A DNA stretch of 64,000 bases, taken from assembly GCA_014804695.1 (NCBI GenBank), contig JAAUZJ010000014.1, positions 101,743 through 165,742 on the forward strand, in the 5' to 3' direction. The notes below the pieces were generated by a model, which saw only the letters and a program-made list of their open reading frames with translations, had not been told where the DNA came from and did not search any database. Source of the DNA: Lachnospiraceae bacterium. GTDB taxonomy: Bacteria > Bacillota > Clostridia > Lachnospirales > Lachnospiraceae. Shown here one piece after another: positions 43,411-53,206 of the stretch. Both the position numbers and the translations under genes were made by a program. The first letter of the stretch is position 1; each line of letters starts with the position of its first letter.

Positions 43411-44256
43411 TCAGCCCTGCCCATCCAGTTCAACCGAGCACGAAATATAGTATCTAAACCCTTCTCTGCCGCAGTAAGTCTCTATCTCTTTAGCAATCCC
43501 GGAATCAGTAGTATACTCCAGCAAATACACATCAAGCCCCGCCTCTTTTGCCATATCGAGATACTGAGTAAAATATTCCGTTTCTTCCTTATCCTGTTTG
43601 GCAAAAACATCATTGTCATAATCCTTTATACTGCTGAAAACACCCTCTTGATTTACTCCGTCTATAAGCCCGGACCTTCCATCCAAAATAAGCTGCGACA
43701 CAAACTCATTCCCGCCGTTGATGATTATATCAACATCATATTTATTGAGCCGTTCCATAATATTTATAAGTCCGTCATAAATTTCATCTGTCGGATACTG
43801 ATAATATACATCACAGTTATCGATAAAAAATCCGTCAACGCCTTTTTCGTAAAGTTCTTTAGCAATCGTTTCCGAAATATAATTCTGCCATCTTTTATCC
43901 GAAACATCGATCCAGTATTCGTCCGGCCAGTTTTCGTATTCTCCAAGTATATCATCTTCAAAATCGGTGTAGTACGGACGAAATGTTTCAAGGGAGCCAA
44001 TGTTTAAATAACTGTATATCATTCTACCGCCCACTTTAAAACCGCTTATCTCATCCGATGAAAATTCCTGACCCTCGATTACGGCTATTTCATAATTGCC
44101 GCTATCATCAAGAATTGTGTTCAGTGTCTCTTTATCCGCCCCTATAAACACACCATAATCTGAGTTTTCCATCCTATATGCATTTGGCGCGGCACATCCT
44201 ACAAGCAACACACAGATAAGTATGATCAATATTAGCATAGGTTTATATTCTGCCAT
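43411..44256 (-). CDS. GH114-like endo-alpha-1,4-polygalactosaminidase lipoprotein
   Basis: About 281 residues. A lipoprotein signal (about 7-21) ends in LLVGC with Cys21, so the mature protein is membrane-anchored outside. The rest is a TIM-barrel with YGVFIGAD, YSYLNIGSLETFRPYY, the acidic GVDGFFIDNCDVYY and a late DVYLLEYTTD, as in GH114, the family of enzymes acting on alpha-1,4-galactosamine polymers. The start at 44256 follows the acyltransferase stop by 4 bases. It could trim the locus's own galactosamine-containing glycan. Confidence 0.82.
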   Translation of the reverse strand: MAEYKPMLILIILICVLLVGCAAPNAYRMENSDYGVFIGADKETLNTILDDSGNYEIAVIEGQEFSSDEISGFKVGGRMIYSYLNIGSLETFRPYYTDFEDDILGEYENWPDEYWIDVSDKRWQNYISETIAKELYEKGVDGFFIDNCDVYYQYPTDEIYDGLINIMERLNKYDVDIIINGGNEFVSQLILDGRSGLIDGVNQEGVFSSIKDYDNDVFAKQDKEETEYFTQYLDMAKEAGLDVYLLEYTTDSGIAKEIETYCGREGFRYYISCSVELDGQG

Positions 44257-44260
44257 CTTT

Positions 44261-45313
44261 TCATCGAGCCCCAATCTTTCTAACTTTCTGAAATATATAC
44301 GCCCTGATAAAATCAACCAATGTTCCCATAATATAAATAATTACAACACACACAATCATATGAGGCAGAATAAACCATGTTCCTCTCACATTATCTATAT
44401 AAAGCCACTCCATCCACTCATAACGCACAAGTATATGCTCATGCAAAAGATATATTCCAAATGTATAAGGTGCAAATCGTCTTATAATTTCCGCCATTTT
44501 ACCTTCACGTATTTTCGCATTTTTAAAAACGCAAAACAGTCCAATCGCTCCGATAAGGCATAGCACATGATTGTATGTATATGGCATTTCGGAATAATAT
44601 GCAAACGCATCTATACTTTTTCCCAATATACCAGCCGCTATAGACAATGCAAATATGCACAAACACATACTCACATATATAAGCAAAGCATGTTTCTTTT
44701 GTTCAAGCCATGACGGACAGTACAGACGTATATATGCCGCAATAAGAAACAGGCATAAAAACCAGCCATAATCATAACCATATCTATCAGTTGCAAGCGA
44801 AATCGGTAAAACTGACTTTCCGACTGAAAAGAATATCAGTAAAACAATGATTACTATCTGCAGAGACCTTTTATCCATCCTTTTTACCCCTGCTGCCAGC
44901 ACCGGAGCCAAAATATACATCATGAGATATGCCGTCGCAAACCAGTAATGCTCGGTCTCAATCGGAAAAATAAAACCAATCCAATCATACAAATTTAAAT
45001 CCTGCCAGGATATCATACCAATGCACATCATTGCAACCGGTATAAAAACAGAATAAAAAAGAATCTGCGCAAGCAGAGATATAACGCGCCCTGCCTTCCA
45101 CTCAGATTCCACAAGGAAATATCCGCTTATAAAAACATAACAATTAACTGCCACAATACAAAAAGCCTCAATAAGCCTTAAAGTATAATAAACAAACGTG
45201 CGGTCTATGGCGTCAGACACGCTACATCCTTTAACAATGTAATGCAGCGTAATGATCATAAACATTGCGACAATACGTAACAGTTCAAAATTAGTCTGTC
45301 GTTTTGAAGCCAT
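44261..45313 (-). CDS. Acyltransferase family 3 (OafA/YrhL-like) membrane protein
   Basis: About 350 residues with ten membrane segments. NFELLRIVAMFMIITLHYIV at the start, with His in the first segment, is the mark of AT3 acyltransferases, which bring acetyl groups across the membrane to modify sugars. The start at 45313 has GGAGGAG at good distance; the frame extends to 45355 but overlaps the GtrA gene. It probably O-acetylates the surface glycan. Confidence 0.88.
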   Translation of the reverse strand: MASKRQTNFELLRIVAMFMIITLHYIVKGCSVSDAIDRTFVYYTLRLIEAFCIVAVNCYVFISGYFLVESEWKAGRVISLLAQILFYSVFIPVAMMCIGMISWQDLNLYDWIGFIFPIETEHYWFATAYLMMYILAPVLAAGVKRMDKRSLQIVIIVLLIFFSVGKSVLPISLATDRYGYDYGWFLCLFLIAAYIRLYCPSWLEQKKHALLIYVSMCLCIFALSIAAGILGKSIDAFAYYSEMPYTYNHVLCLIGAIGLFCVFKNAKIREGKMAEIIRRFAPYTFGIYLLHEHILVRYEWMEWLYIDNVRGTWFILPHMIVCVVIIYIMGTLVDFIRAYIFQKVRKIGAR

Positions 45314-45330
45314 ACTGACACTCCTCCGTC

Positions 45331-45759
45331 TTATTTTTTTTCGGTAAAAATCCATATCTTACTCAAAATATAATTCGCTACAATAACCACCACCTGAGCA
45401 ATCAGTTTCGCAATATTGGAATTCATTCCTGCCATGTCTACCATTAGATACATAAGCAGCATCTCAAGTAACAACGTTGCAACCCTGGCTCCGATAAAAG
45501 CAATAAATTCTTTGGCCAGACTTGAGAGTCCGGCATTTTTGCTTTTGAATACAAAGGCATGATTGGTCCAGTAGGCAAACACTACTGTCAACAGCCATGA
45601 TAAGTCTGTTGCAATCATGTAGCCCGTACCTATTATTGAATCAAAAACGATAAACAGTACATAGTTTAATACAAATGCCAGAAAGCCGAAAATCAAGTAG
45701 TTTATTCCCTCTTCATACTTTTTATACATATCCCATATATATTTAAATAATGCTTTCAT
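45331..45759 (-). CDS. GtrA-family membrane protein
   Basis: A 142-residue protein with four membrane segments; YLIFGFLAFVLNYVLFIVF and LSWLLTVVFAYWTNHAFVFKSK are typical GtrA blocks. GtrA-like proteins are thought to flip undecaprenyl-phosphate sugars made by GtrB. The GtrB-like partner lies at 36148-37083, in a different operon. The gene is 17 bases upstream of the acyltransferase gene. Confidence 0.88.
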   Translation of the reverse strand: MKALFKYIWDMYKKYEEGINYLIFGFLAFVLNYVLFIVFDSIIGTGYMIATDLSWLLTVVFAYWTNHAFVFKSKNAGLSSLAKEFIAFIGARVATLLLEMLLMYLMVDMAGMNSNIAKLIAQVVVIVANYILSKIWIFTEKK

Positions 45760-45857
45760 CTTATTTGCATCCTGCCTTTTTATCTAAATTTCTGCAATTC
45801 TCTGATTTCACGCCCCGCAATTCATACTGCATTTTTACCGTGCCTTAACTTCTCTGC

Positions 45858-47618
45858 TTATCGTTCCCTTACAGCCTTACCACCCTCAACGCGGTAAACC
45901 ATATCACACTTCTCAATCGTCTGCAGCCTGTGTGCAATAATAATCAGAGTTTTACGTCCCTGAAGCCTGTTAATCGAATCCATGATCGCCGCCTCAGTAT
46001 CATTATCCAATGCCGAAGTAGCTTCATCCAATACCAGCACTTCCGGATCTTCAAACAATGCCCTTGCAATACCGATACGCTGTCTCTGCCCGCCGGAAAT
46101 ACGTATTCCGCGCTCACCGATGCTGGTATCCAAGCCCTCCGGAAGTCCTTTTACAAACTCATCCAACTGTGCCTCTCTAAGCGCTTCCCATACCTTATCA
46201 TCGTCAATATCCTCATCCGCATATCCAAATGCTACATTTTTACGAATTGACGAATCAATCATAAAAATAGTCTGAGGAATGTAGCCTATGTTTTTCAGCC
46301 ATTCCTGATAATGTTCTCTAACTTCCACGCCGTCGGCAAGAATTTCTCCGTCCTGTAAGCGCAAAAGCCCCAACAGAATGTCAACCACTGTTGTCTTACC
46401 TGCACCGGATGTACCTACTATACCTACACTTTTCCCAACCGGAATTTCCATATCGGCATTATCGAAAATCAGCACATTAGTGTTCGGATATTTGTATGTG
46501 ATATTCTTAAGTTCAATCTTTTCTTTAACCGGCAACTTAGCAACATCCACTTTTTTCAAATAAGTTTCCGCATTATAATCAATGCTCTCATCCCTAATCT
46601 CTTCCTGTAAATTATCGCTTACGCCCATAAAGAACGGCTCAAAATAGGCGATGGAAGTAAGGTGGTTATTAATTCTGTTTGCACATGGAATAAGGCGCAT
46701 CGCAACCAGTGCAAGCAAGGTAAGCTGCGGCATGATCTCCTCTACAAGTGTTCCATTAAGAATCTGCCACATCATATACAGGATCATCCCCGCAATCGCA
46801 ACCGTCTCAATCAACAGTCTCGGCGTTGCATTGTACAGATTATATCGCTGTACCGCACTGACGTATCCTGCTCCGCATTTAGAATATTCATTTATGAAAT
46901 AATTTTCTCTTGCCGCGATTTTAATTTCTTTAATTCCCATTACAGATTGATCAATCCATTTATATAAACCGCTGTAATAATCCTGATTTTCTTCTCCCGC
47001 CTTCTTCATGATAGGTTTCAAAATACATTTAATTACAATAAGCACTATCACTATAAGCACTGTAACTGTAATAGTCATCCAAATATCCGAAACAAAGCTC
47101 GCCGTTACAAGAAATACAAACACTATCAATTCACTTATCAACTGCAAAAGTGCCAGGATCAGACCATACATATTATTTACATCAGAAGTAATGCTTCTTT
47201 GAATTACAGAGGTATCTGCATTCAGATAATATTCATAAGGCCGCTGCATAAAGTTGATCATCATCCTTCTGGATGTGGCAAACTGGTTAGTATAGACAAA
47301 CTTAAGCTGTGCCTTCTGCTGGAAAAATAAGAAAATATTCTTAATCGCAAAAATTGCGATCAATGCAGTCATAACAAGAATCGTCAGATCCCTCGTATTA
47401 TCAATACTAAATATCCGGCAGATATACTGTAAATAAGCGTGCTTTTCAATAGCATTCTCCTCTACAACAACCGTCATTACAGGATAAATTGATGATACCC
47501 CCAACGTCTCCAAAACAGCGCCTATTAACATCATGAAAATCAAAAATACCATTTTCTTTTTTTGCTTTCTATCCAGCAAAACCATCAATTTATTATATAT
47601 TTTCTTCATTGCGCGCAT
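45858..47618 (-). CDS. ABC transporter, PglK/MsbA-like lipid-linked glycan flippase
   Basis: A 586-residue half transporter. Six membrane segments in the first 320 residues; the ATPase has Walker A GTSGAGKTT, the Q-loop region GYIPQTIFM, signature ISGGQRQRIG and Walker B VLVLDEATSALD, with His switch IIAHRL. The segment GVSSIYPVMTVVVEENAI and the coupling region are of the PglK type, which flips undecaprenyl-PP-oligosaccharides. No Wzx-type flippase is seen in this window, so this is the best candidate for export of the lipid-linked unit. Confidence 0.85.
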   Translation of the reverse strand: MRAMKKIYNKLMVLLDRKQKKKMVFLIFMMLIGAVLETLGVSSIYPVMTVVVEENAIEKHAYLQYICRIFSIDNTRDLTILVMTALIAIFAIKNIFLFFQQKAQLKFVYTNQFATSRRMMINFMQRPYEYYLNADTSVIQRSITSDVNNMYGLILALLQLISELIVFVFLVTASFVSDIWMTITVTVLIVIVLIVIKCILKPIMKKAGEENQDYYSGLYKWIDQSVMGIKEIKIAARENYFINEYSKCGAGYVSAVQRYNLYNATPRLLIETVAIAGMILYMMWQILNGTLVEEIMPQLTLLALVAMRLIPCANRINNHLTSIAYFEPFFMGVSDNLQEEIRDESIDYNAETYLKKVDVAKLPVKEKIELKNITYKYPNTNVLIFDNADMEIPVGKSVGIVGTSGAGKTTVVDILLGLLRLQDGEILADGVEVREHYQEWLKNIGYIPQTIFMIDSSIRKNVAFGYADEDIDDDKVWEALREAQLDEFVKGLPEGLDTSIGERGIRISGGQRQRIGIARALFEDPEVLVLDEATSALDNDTEAAIMDSINRLQGRKTLIIIAHRLQTIEKCDMVYRVEGGKAVRER

Positions 47619-47724
47619 TAATCCTCAATCTAATATTTGCAAATGATAGTAAACTTAAGTTTTAATAACCGAAGCTTGTACAAGTTAAAGTATTGTCACA
47701 TTTTACCATAGTAAGCAGGATAAG

Positions 47725-50451
47725 TCAAAAAGCACCAGCCCCTGCCTCCGCCATCCTGGCTTTTCCTATATCCGATAATTCCAGAAATCCATTTAAATTA
47801 ATTGTTCCGTCTTCGTTTCTACCCAAGGAGGATATACTCTGACAATTCTCCCTAATCCATTTTTCATAATCAAGACTCTCAAACCATTCATCGGATACGC
47901 AAATTGACGGTTTGCAATTTTCAAGAGATTCTTTCATAGCAGTTTCATCGGTACAGGTCGTATAGTGACTGTAATATTCCGGCCCGGACTCTGACCGGCC
48001 TATGATCTTATTCCAGAAAAAGTTAGTGTCATTGAATATCTTACAGGCACAATCATCCTGCGTATCGATAATAGATGAAACTTCATCTTTTACTTTAACC
48101 CCAATTTGATCCTCAACATCAACTCCAACATTCTTTCTATAGGAGATAAGTCCATTCGCCTTAAAATCCGTTTTTGGCACACTGCTATACATAGCTATAT
48201 TGTGACTCTCATTATCAAAAGAAATCGAATTATAAACCTGAATATCATTGCAGGAATTACTATCAATACCTTTTAACCTATTATGAAATGCGACGGAATT
48301 CTTAAGCGTATGATATCCGCTAAGAGAACTTCCGCCCAGCTTATAACCGTTACCACTGCCAGCCTCTACTATCTCATAGTTGTCGGATTCATTAAACCAC
48401 ACCAGGTCATGCGTAACCTTGTCACGGATTACCCGGCCATTTTCAAAGGATACACAATTTTTAATCGTTACCATTCCGATGTTACCGCTTTGTACTTTGG
48501 CAAATAAATCCCAGCCGTCATCCGCATTATACGCGGAGATACAGCCATCGAATACGTTTCCGTTTCCGGCAAAAAGTTTAGCGGCAAAACCGTCTGCATC
48601 AGTATAACCTGCATCAGCATTCAGACACGACGTACAATTCAAAACCAGATTGTACGAAGGCCAATTGTCAAACTTATCTAAGTCAAAAAGTTTGGATATC
48701 TGCAGCCCCGTATTTCCGTTCTTGTAAATATTCAAACCTTCCAATATATTCTGATTTCCGCACACTCGGATTCCCTGCATATGGTTGCCGGATCTGGTTA
48801 CATCAAAACCTTTTAAATGCCACCAATCACCTGCCACTACCATACCAATGCATTGACTACCAAAGTCAAAAATAGGTCTTGCACCGGTTTCCGTATTACA
48901 TGTTTCCGGATCAGCAATCATATAAATCATCTTATCCTTAGTACCATTAATACCTCTGTCTATATTGATAGTCCTTGTTAAGCTATATTTACCTCCTGCC
49001 AGATATATAGTCTGCGCCGGCTGCACATATTTAACCGCAGTATAAATATCAAGCGGACTTGCCTTGCTGCCGTCCCCATCCGCCCTGCCATCAGGCGATA
49101 CATATATAATACCGCTTTCCTCGCCGTATTTTTTCCACTCAACCGTAAACATACTTACCTCCGGTTCATAGCATGTAAGTATTGTATGCGGCATTCCTTT
49201 GCATGGATCATAATCCGCCTCCGGATTATAAACTGCCTTAAAATTGTTAGTGCCAATGTGTAATTTTACTGGCACAATTATTACGTCTTCTTCACCAAAT
49301 TTCCCTTCTTTAGGTTCCATAACAGCCTGTTTTAGTAATGTACCTGATTCATCTTCAATAGTGACCGTTCCTTTCCAGTTCGCATTGTAAATCAGGTTAT
49401 AGTTTTCACCATTCGCCGTTGATGAACCTGAAAAATATGCTCTGAGCTTAACTTTTCTATCCGGCCTTGTTTCCGGCCGTTTCTCAGGATCATAACGGCT
49501 TGTCGTAAAAGAAACGTTACTGTAAGTGACATCTGCAAATCTCGTGGCAAAAAACCCCACGTAAACAGTATTCTTCTTACACATACTAAGCGCATTTCTG
49601 TCATAATACTTATTAGTTATTGTCTCACCTTCCGTAAAAGTTCCATCGGTATTTTTAGTTAGCGGCGTATAACTAACAAAGTAACCAGTATTATTTAATT
49701 CTATGGATAACTTAAGATCCACTATAGGTTCCGGTACCATCTTAGTTGAACCTAAAGCTTCGTTTCCTATAAGATTGTTATACTTATCCGTATGCACCGA
49801 CGTATCCAAGGGCAGCGTTTGTGTATCATAATACTTAGCTACTGCCGACACAACATCATTCTCGAATACCTGAAGATTTTCTGCGGTAACTCCCGTTTTT
49901 GCTATAGAACCGATACCGATTCTGAGAGTTATGTCTGTTCCGTCATAATCAGATATATTGTTGTTTACATCATCCCATTTATAATCCACTCTACTCACAG
50001 CTGCCATATAAGAATTAGTCCAATGATATGCCGCATCACCGTCTTTTCCAATACGATCAACCGCAAGCAGTCCAAAACCTTCCTGACCGTTTCCGATTCT
50101 CCAATTATTTACATGAAGATTTGCACTTAGTTTAAAATTATCAATATTGGGATTAACCTCCGTATAATAAAAAGCCAGACCATCCGTATCTCCCGGCGCT
50201 ATCTTTCCTTTACCGTCCCATGTCCACAATCTTAAAAAATCATTTTCCCCCAACTCTTCAGGTTTAGGCCTTACACTCTCCTTAATTGTAACTCCATCCG
50301 GATTCTTAATATCATATCCTGCACTGTATATGGCATTACCGTCTTCATCCTTTTTATCGCATGCCGAAGTTCCGTCCTTAGCTGTAAAACCACTTGCTTT
50401 CTTAGATGTACTTATTCCGTAAACTACAAAATTCCACTTAAATCTGTTCAT
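47725..50451 (-). CDS. PL9-like right-handed beta-helix protein
   Basis: About 908 residues. An N-terminal lectin- or CBM-like region (to about 420) precedes YVSPDGRADGDGSKASPLDI, the usual entry to a beta-helix. The helix has ADAGYTDADGFAAKLFAGNG and NADDGWDLFAK, which match the calcium and catalytic segments of family 9 pectate lyases, enzymes that cut uronate polymers by beta-elimination. No signal peptide is visible after the chosen start (50451, GGAGGT upstream), which is odd for such a protein. It overlaps the upstream GT52-like gene by 14 bases. Confidence 0.75.
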   Translation of the reverse strand: MNRFKWNFVVYGISTSKKASGFTAKDGTSACDKKDEDGNAIYSAGYDIKNPDGVTIKESVRPKPEELGENDFLRLWTWDGKGKIAPGDTDGLAFYYTEVNPNIDNFKLSANLHVNNWRIGNGQEGFGLLAVDRIGKDGDAAYHWTNSYMAAVSRVDYKWDDVNNNISDYDGTDITLRIGIGSIAKTGVTAENLQVFENDVVSAVAKYYDTQTLPLDTSVHTDKYNNLIGNEALGSTKMVPEPIVDLKLSIELNNTGYFVSYTPLTKNTDGTFTEGETITNKYYDRNALSMCKKNTVYVGFFATRFADVTYSNVSFTTSRYDPEKRPETRPDRKVKLRAYFSGSSTANGENYNLIYNANWKGTVTIEDESGTLLKQAVMEPKEGKFGEEDVIIVPVKLHIGTNNFKAVYNPEADYDPCKGMPHTILTCYEPEVSMFTVEWKKYGEESGIIYVSPDGRADGDGSKASPLDIYTAVKYVQPAQTIYLAGGKYSLTRTINIDRGINGTKDKMIYMIADPETCNTETGARPIFDFGSQCIGMVVAGDWWHLKGFDVTRSGNHMQGIRVCGNQNILEGLNIYKNGNTGLQISKLFDLDKFDNWPSYNLVLNCTSCLNADAGYTDADGFAAKLFAGNGNVFDGCISAYNADDGWDLFAKVQSGNIGMVTIKNCVSFENGRVIRDKVTHDLVWFNESDNYEIVEAGSGNGYKLGGSSLSGYHTLKNSVAFHNRLKGIDSNSCNDIQVYNSISFDNESHNIAMYSSVPKTDFKANGLISYRKNVGVDVEDQIGVKVKDEVSSIIDTQDDCACKIFNDTNFFWNKIIGRSESGPEYYSHYTTCTDETAMKESLENCKPSICVSDEWFESLDYEKWIRENCQSISSLGRNEDGTINLNGFLELSDIGKARMAEAGAGAF

Positions 50452-51511
50452 TCTGTCTATGCACCTCCGGTGCCTCATACTTATCTAGGAAATCCTCGCC
50501 CAGGAACAAAATTTCATCCGCAAATTCAATGCCGTTTGGCACTGTTGATACCGATATCACCCTCTTAAACTTAAGGTTCGGTATGAAATTCAGAATTTCC
50601 ATAGGGAACATTCCGTTTAAAACAATATACTCCGAGAACTCCTTTTTATAATCAAGCACATCCCTCGGATGCGGCTTGATCATTATCAGCCCTTCCTCGC
50701 CGTCAATTTCACCGTATTCATTAATAATATCCGTAAAAATCTGTTTCCTGACATCCAATGCGCAAAGTGGTTCGGTAAGCACCAGTATTTTGTTCGTCGC
50801 GCCGCAGTTTAACTTTTGCTGCAGTTCGTCCATATTTTCTATAAAAAGATGAACCAGAATATCTTTATCCGACTCCGTTAAATTTTTAACAAGTTCAGCG
50901 CGTGGGCGCTCAATGTATTTCTTACACGGATACGGAAGCACACTTATATCATTTACTTCCATATCCAGACAGTATTTACCGTATCCGTTCTGGATAAAAA
51001 TAAAATTATGTGCAGACATCCATGCCTTAAATTCAAAATGCCCCCTGTTATCATATCTTGCGGCATCATAATACTGTATGCAGTTAAGCCCATCCTCAAG
51101 CGCATGGTAATAAATCTTCTTATAGCTCAAATAATATCCTATCGGATCAGAATCGCAGAATACATAGATATCCTCATACTGCTTAAAGTCCACCGGCACA
51201 TACTGCTCTTGCAATTTCCCCAAAAGTTTTGTATACACGATGCGGGCCAGCATATTGATAACTATATTTCCCCTGTCCTTATGATACTTTTGCAGCTTTG
51301 GAAAAAAGGTGTCAGGTTTCTCATCAAACATATAAACCGCTTCAAACAGACCGCATTGCCTGACTCTCTCGCTTAAGCTTCCGAAGTTATTAGACATGGA
51401 ACTTAAAACAAGCGTTGCCTGCTCCTGTTCTTCTTTAGGCAGATATAATTCTTTAAGACACGCAATATACGCATGATAATAGGTATGACATACGTAGATT
51501 CTTTTTTTCAT
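50438..51511 (-). CDS. GT52-like glycosyltransferase (sialyltransferase-type fold)
   Basis: A 357-residue soluble protein. YVCHTYYHAYIACLKEL at the start, KILVLTEPL in the middle, MIKPHPRDVLDYKK (the conserved His-Pro) and a final ISVSTVPNGIEFAD block follow the GT52/polysialyltransferase-like GT-B pattern found in capsule loci. The transferred sugar need not be sialic acid; no sialic acid genes are in this window. It is second in the operon beginning at 53107. Confidence 0.65.
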   Translation of the reverse strand: MKKRIYVCHTYYHAYIACLKELYLPKEEQEQATLVLSSMSNNFGSLSERVRQCGLFEAVYMFDEKPDTFFPKLQKYHKDRGNIVINMLARIVYTKLLGKLQEQYVPVDFKQYEDIYVFCDSDPIGYYLSYKKIYYHALEDGLNCIQYYDAARYDNRGHFEFKAWMSAHNFIFIQNGYGKYCLDMEVNDISVLPYPCKKYIERPRAELVKNLTESDKDILVHLFIENMDELQQKLNCGATNKILVLTEPLCALDVRKQIFTDIINEYGEIDGEEGLIMIKPHPRDVLDYKKEFSEYIVLNGMFPMEILNFIPNLKFKRVISVSTVPNGIEFADEILFLGEDFLDKYEAPEVHRQNEQI

Positions 51512-51526
51512 AGATACCCCTCCGTG

Positions 51527-53107
51527 CTACCATCGGTTCCAGGTCATATATATAATTGTAGTCAAAACAAGCGTAAGGCATACACCGCCCTTAATTATAC
51601 GTGCTGCTACACTTCCCCATTTCGTCTTGATATTTTCTCCGTTTTTATCCGCAAGTCCGATTGCGATATAAACCAGACAGATGACAATATACCTGAAATC
51701 ACTGCTGCAGGTATAAGGATATATCCATGTAAAAAATGCAAAACTGAACAGAAATGTTATATATCCTGTCACAAGAAAAACTGACTCAAATATGCCTTCC
51801 TGCGTCGAAGTTTTATACTTTTTATACTGAGTATAGATTAAAAATACCGCAGTCGCTATTGCCAATATGATTGCCGCCACATACACAAACTGGCACAGGA
51901 AAAGCAAAACTCCATCAAGTCCTGCCGGATACTCTTCCGCAAACAAAGACGTCTGAAACATAATTACCCATATGTTATGAATAACCTTACCGCTCAAAGG
52001 ATGGAACGGAAACTCAAAATGCCATTCCGAAAATGGGGCTATTCCAAACAATTCCCATAAGCTGTAATTTCCGGTATACAATATTGAAGTTTCGCCCGGA
52101 ACCGGAACTCCCGGTTTCTCATGGAATTTTATAAGATTACGGACAATCCATGACAAACCTATTACAGCAGCAGTTATCCCAAACAATACATACTGCTTTA
52201 CGCTGTTCAAAATTTTATCCTTATCCTTGCTGCGGATAACGTCAATAAAATCCATCAAAAAGACAAGCCCTATAGGCACTGCCGCTACCCCCACATTAAC
52301 TTTAGTCACCATTCCAAAACCTATGGAAAAGGCAATCAGCATAAGGTTCTTAAGACTTCTTTCCCGAATAAAACACAGAGTATATAAAATGCAGCATGCA
52401 AGAAACAGTGTTGATAACATATCATTATTGATACTTCCCGACATAATAATAAGCGACGGATGCATTGCAACAAAGAAAAGTCCCACGTACAGTCCCTTGC
52501 CCTCACCGCCTATTTTTTTCAGAATCTTATAAGTCACAAGCATAAGCAGTCCCGAATAAAAAAGCGGAAGTATCTGTAGATTCTCAAACGCCAAATCTTC
52601 CGGCATACCCAAGGCTGTCAGAAGTATAACCCATAAAGCCGAAATTATAAAATGAAGCGGCGGATGATAGTATGAGAAAAGCTCGTAAGGATTAATATTG
52701 GGCAATGCATGAAATTTATAAATATATTCAATATAACCCAAATGTCCCGGATTAATCTGAGTAGTCGCAATCCCGGTATATACTCCCTCATCATGCTGTC
52801 TGTCATATAACCCCGACAGCAAAACATAACAGCAGTGCAAAAGCATAGCTGAAAAAATGATTGCAAATACTACCTTGTCCTCTGTAATCTTATCTTTGTC
52901 AAAAATGTATAACCATATAAACATAGCTACCAACACGACTATTGGTAAAACGCTGCAAAACATTATGGTATTTCGTGATATTATTGACGATAAAGAAGTA
53001 CCCTGAATAATCGTTACAAGCAGACATAAAACAACAAGCATTAATAAAACAGCACGAGATAAATCTATTTTTAATGATTTCATAATATGTAAATTTATAC
53101 CTTTCAT
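51527..53107 (-). CDS. GT39-like membrane glycosyltransferase
   Basis: A 526-residue protein with about 11 membrane segments. The first outer loop has QHDEGVYTG (acidic pair of GT-C enzymes) followed by FSYYHPPLHFIISALW, the usual HPP motif of PMT/ArnT-like family 39 proteins. It should move a sugar from a polyprenyl-phosphate donor outside the membrane. It is the first gene of the leftward operon; an ATG at 53083 is an alternative start because neither start has a clear ribosome site. Confidence 0.75.
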   Translation of the reverse strand: MKGINLHIMKSLKIDLSRAVLLMLVVLCLLVTIIQGTSLSSIISRNTIMFCSVLPIVVLVAMFIWLYIFDKDKITEDKVVFAIIFSAMLLHCCYVLLSGLYDRQHDEGVYTGIATTQINPGHLGYIEYIYKFHALPNINPYELFSYYHPPLHFIISALWVILLTALGMPEDLAFENLQILPLFYSGLLMLVTYKILKKIGGEGKGLYVGLFFVAMHPSLIIMSGSINNDMLSTLFLACCILYTLCFIRERSLKNLMLIAFSIGFGMVTKVNVGVAAVPIGLVFLMDFIDVIRSKDKDKILNSVKQYVLFGITAAVIGLSWIVRNLIKFHEKPGVPVPGETSILYTGNYSLWELFGIAPFSEWHFEFPFHPLSGKVIHNIWVIMFQTSLFAEEYPAGLDGVLLFLCQFVYVAAIILAIATAVFLIYTQYKKYKTSTQEGIFESVFLVTGYITFLFSFAFFTWIYPYTCSSDFRYIVICLVYIAIGLADKNGENIKTKWGSVAARIIKGGVCLTLVLTTIIYMTWNRW

Positions 53108-53142
53108 GTTAATTTATGAGATTAAGATATTTTCTGAAATGT

Positions 53143-53175
53143 ATTATAGCATAATCCAACATTTTTTTGTATAAT
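53143..53175. promoter_or_regulatory. Back-to-back promoters between divergent glycan genes
   Basis: Minus strand: TGC plus TATAAT (53151-53143), an extended -10 box about 36 bases before the GT39-like start. Plus strand: TATAAT at 53170-53175, about 31 bases before the ATG at 53207. Neither has a good -35 box; the two regions overlap and could interfere. Confidence 0.5.
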
Positions 53176-53206
53176 TTGATTAATTAAACAATCATTAGAG
53201 GTAATC

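Noticed and set aside
50438..51511. Sialic acid glycan
   Set aside because: The protein resembles GT52/polysialyltransferase folds, but no neuA, neuB or neuC type gene is in the window, so sialic acid is not claimed.
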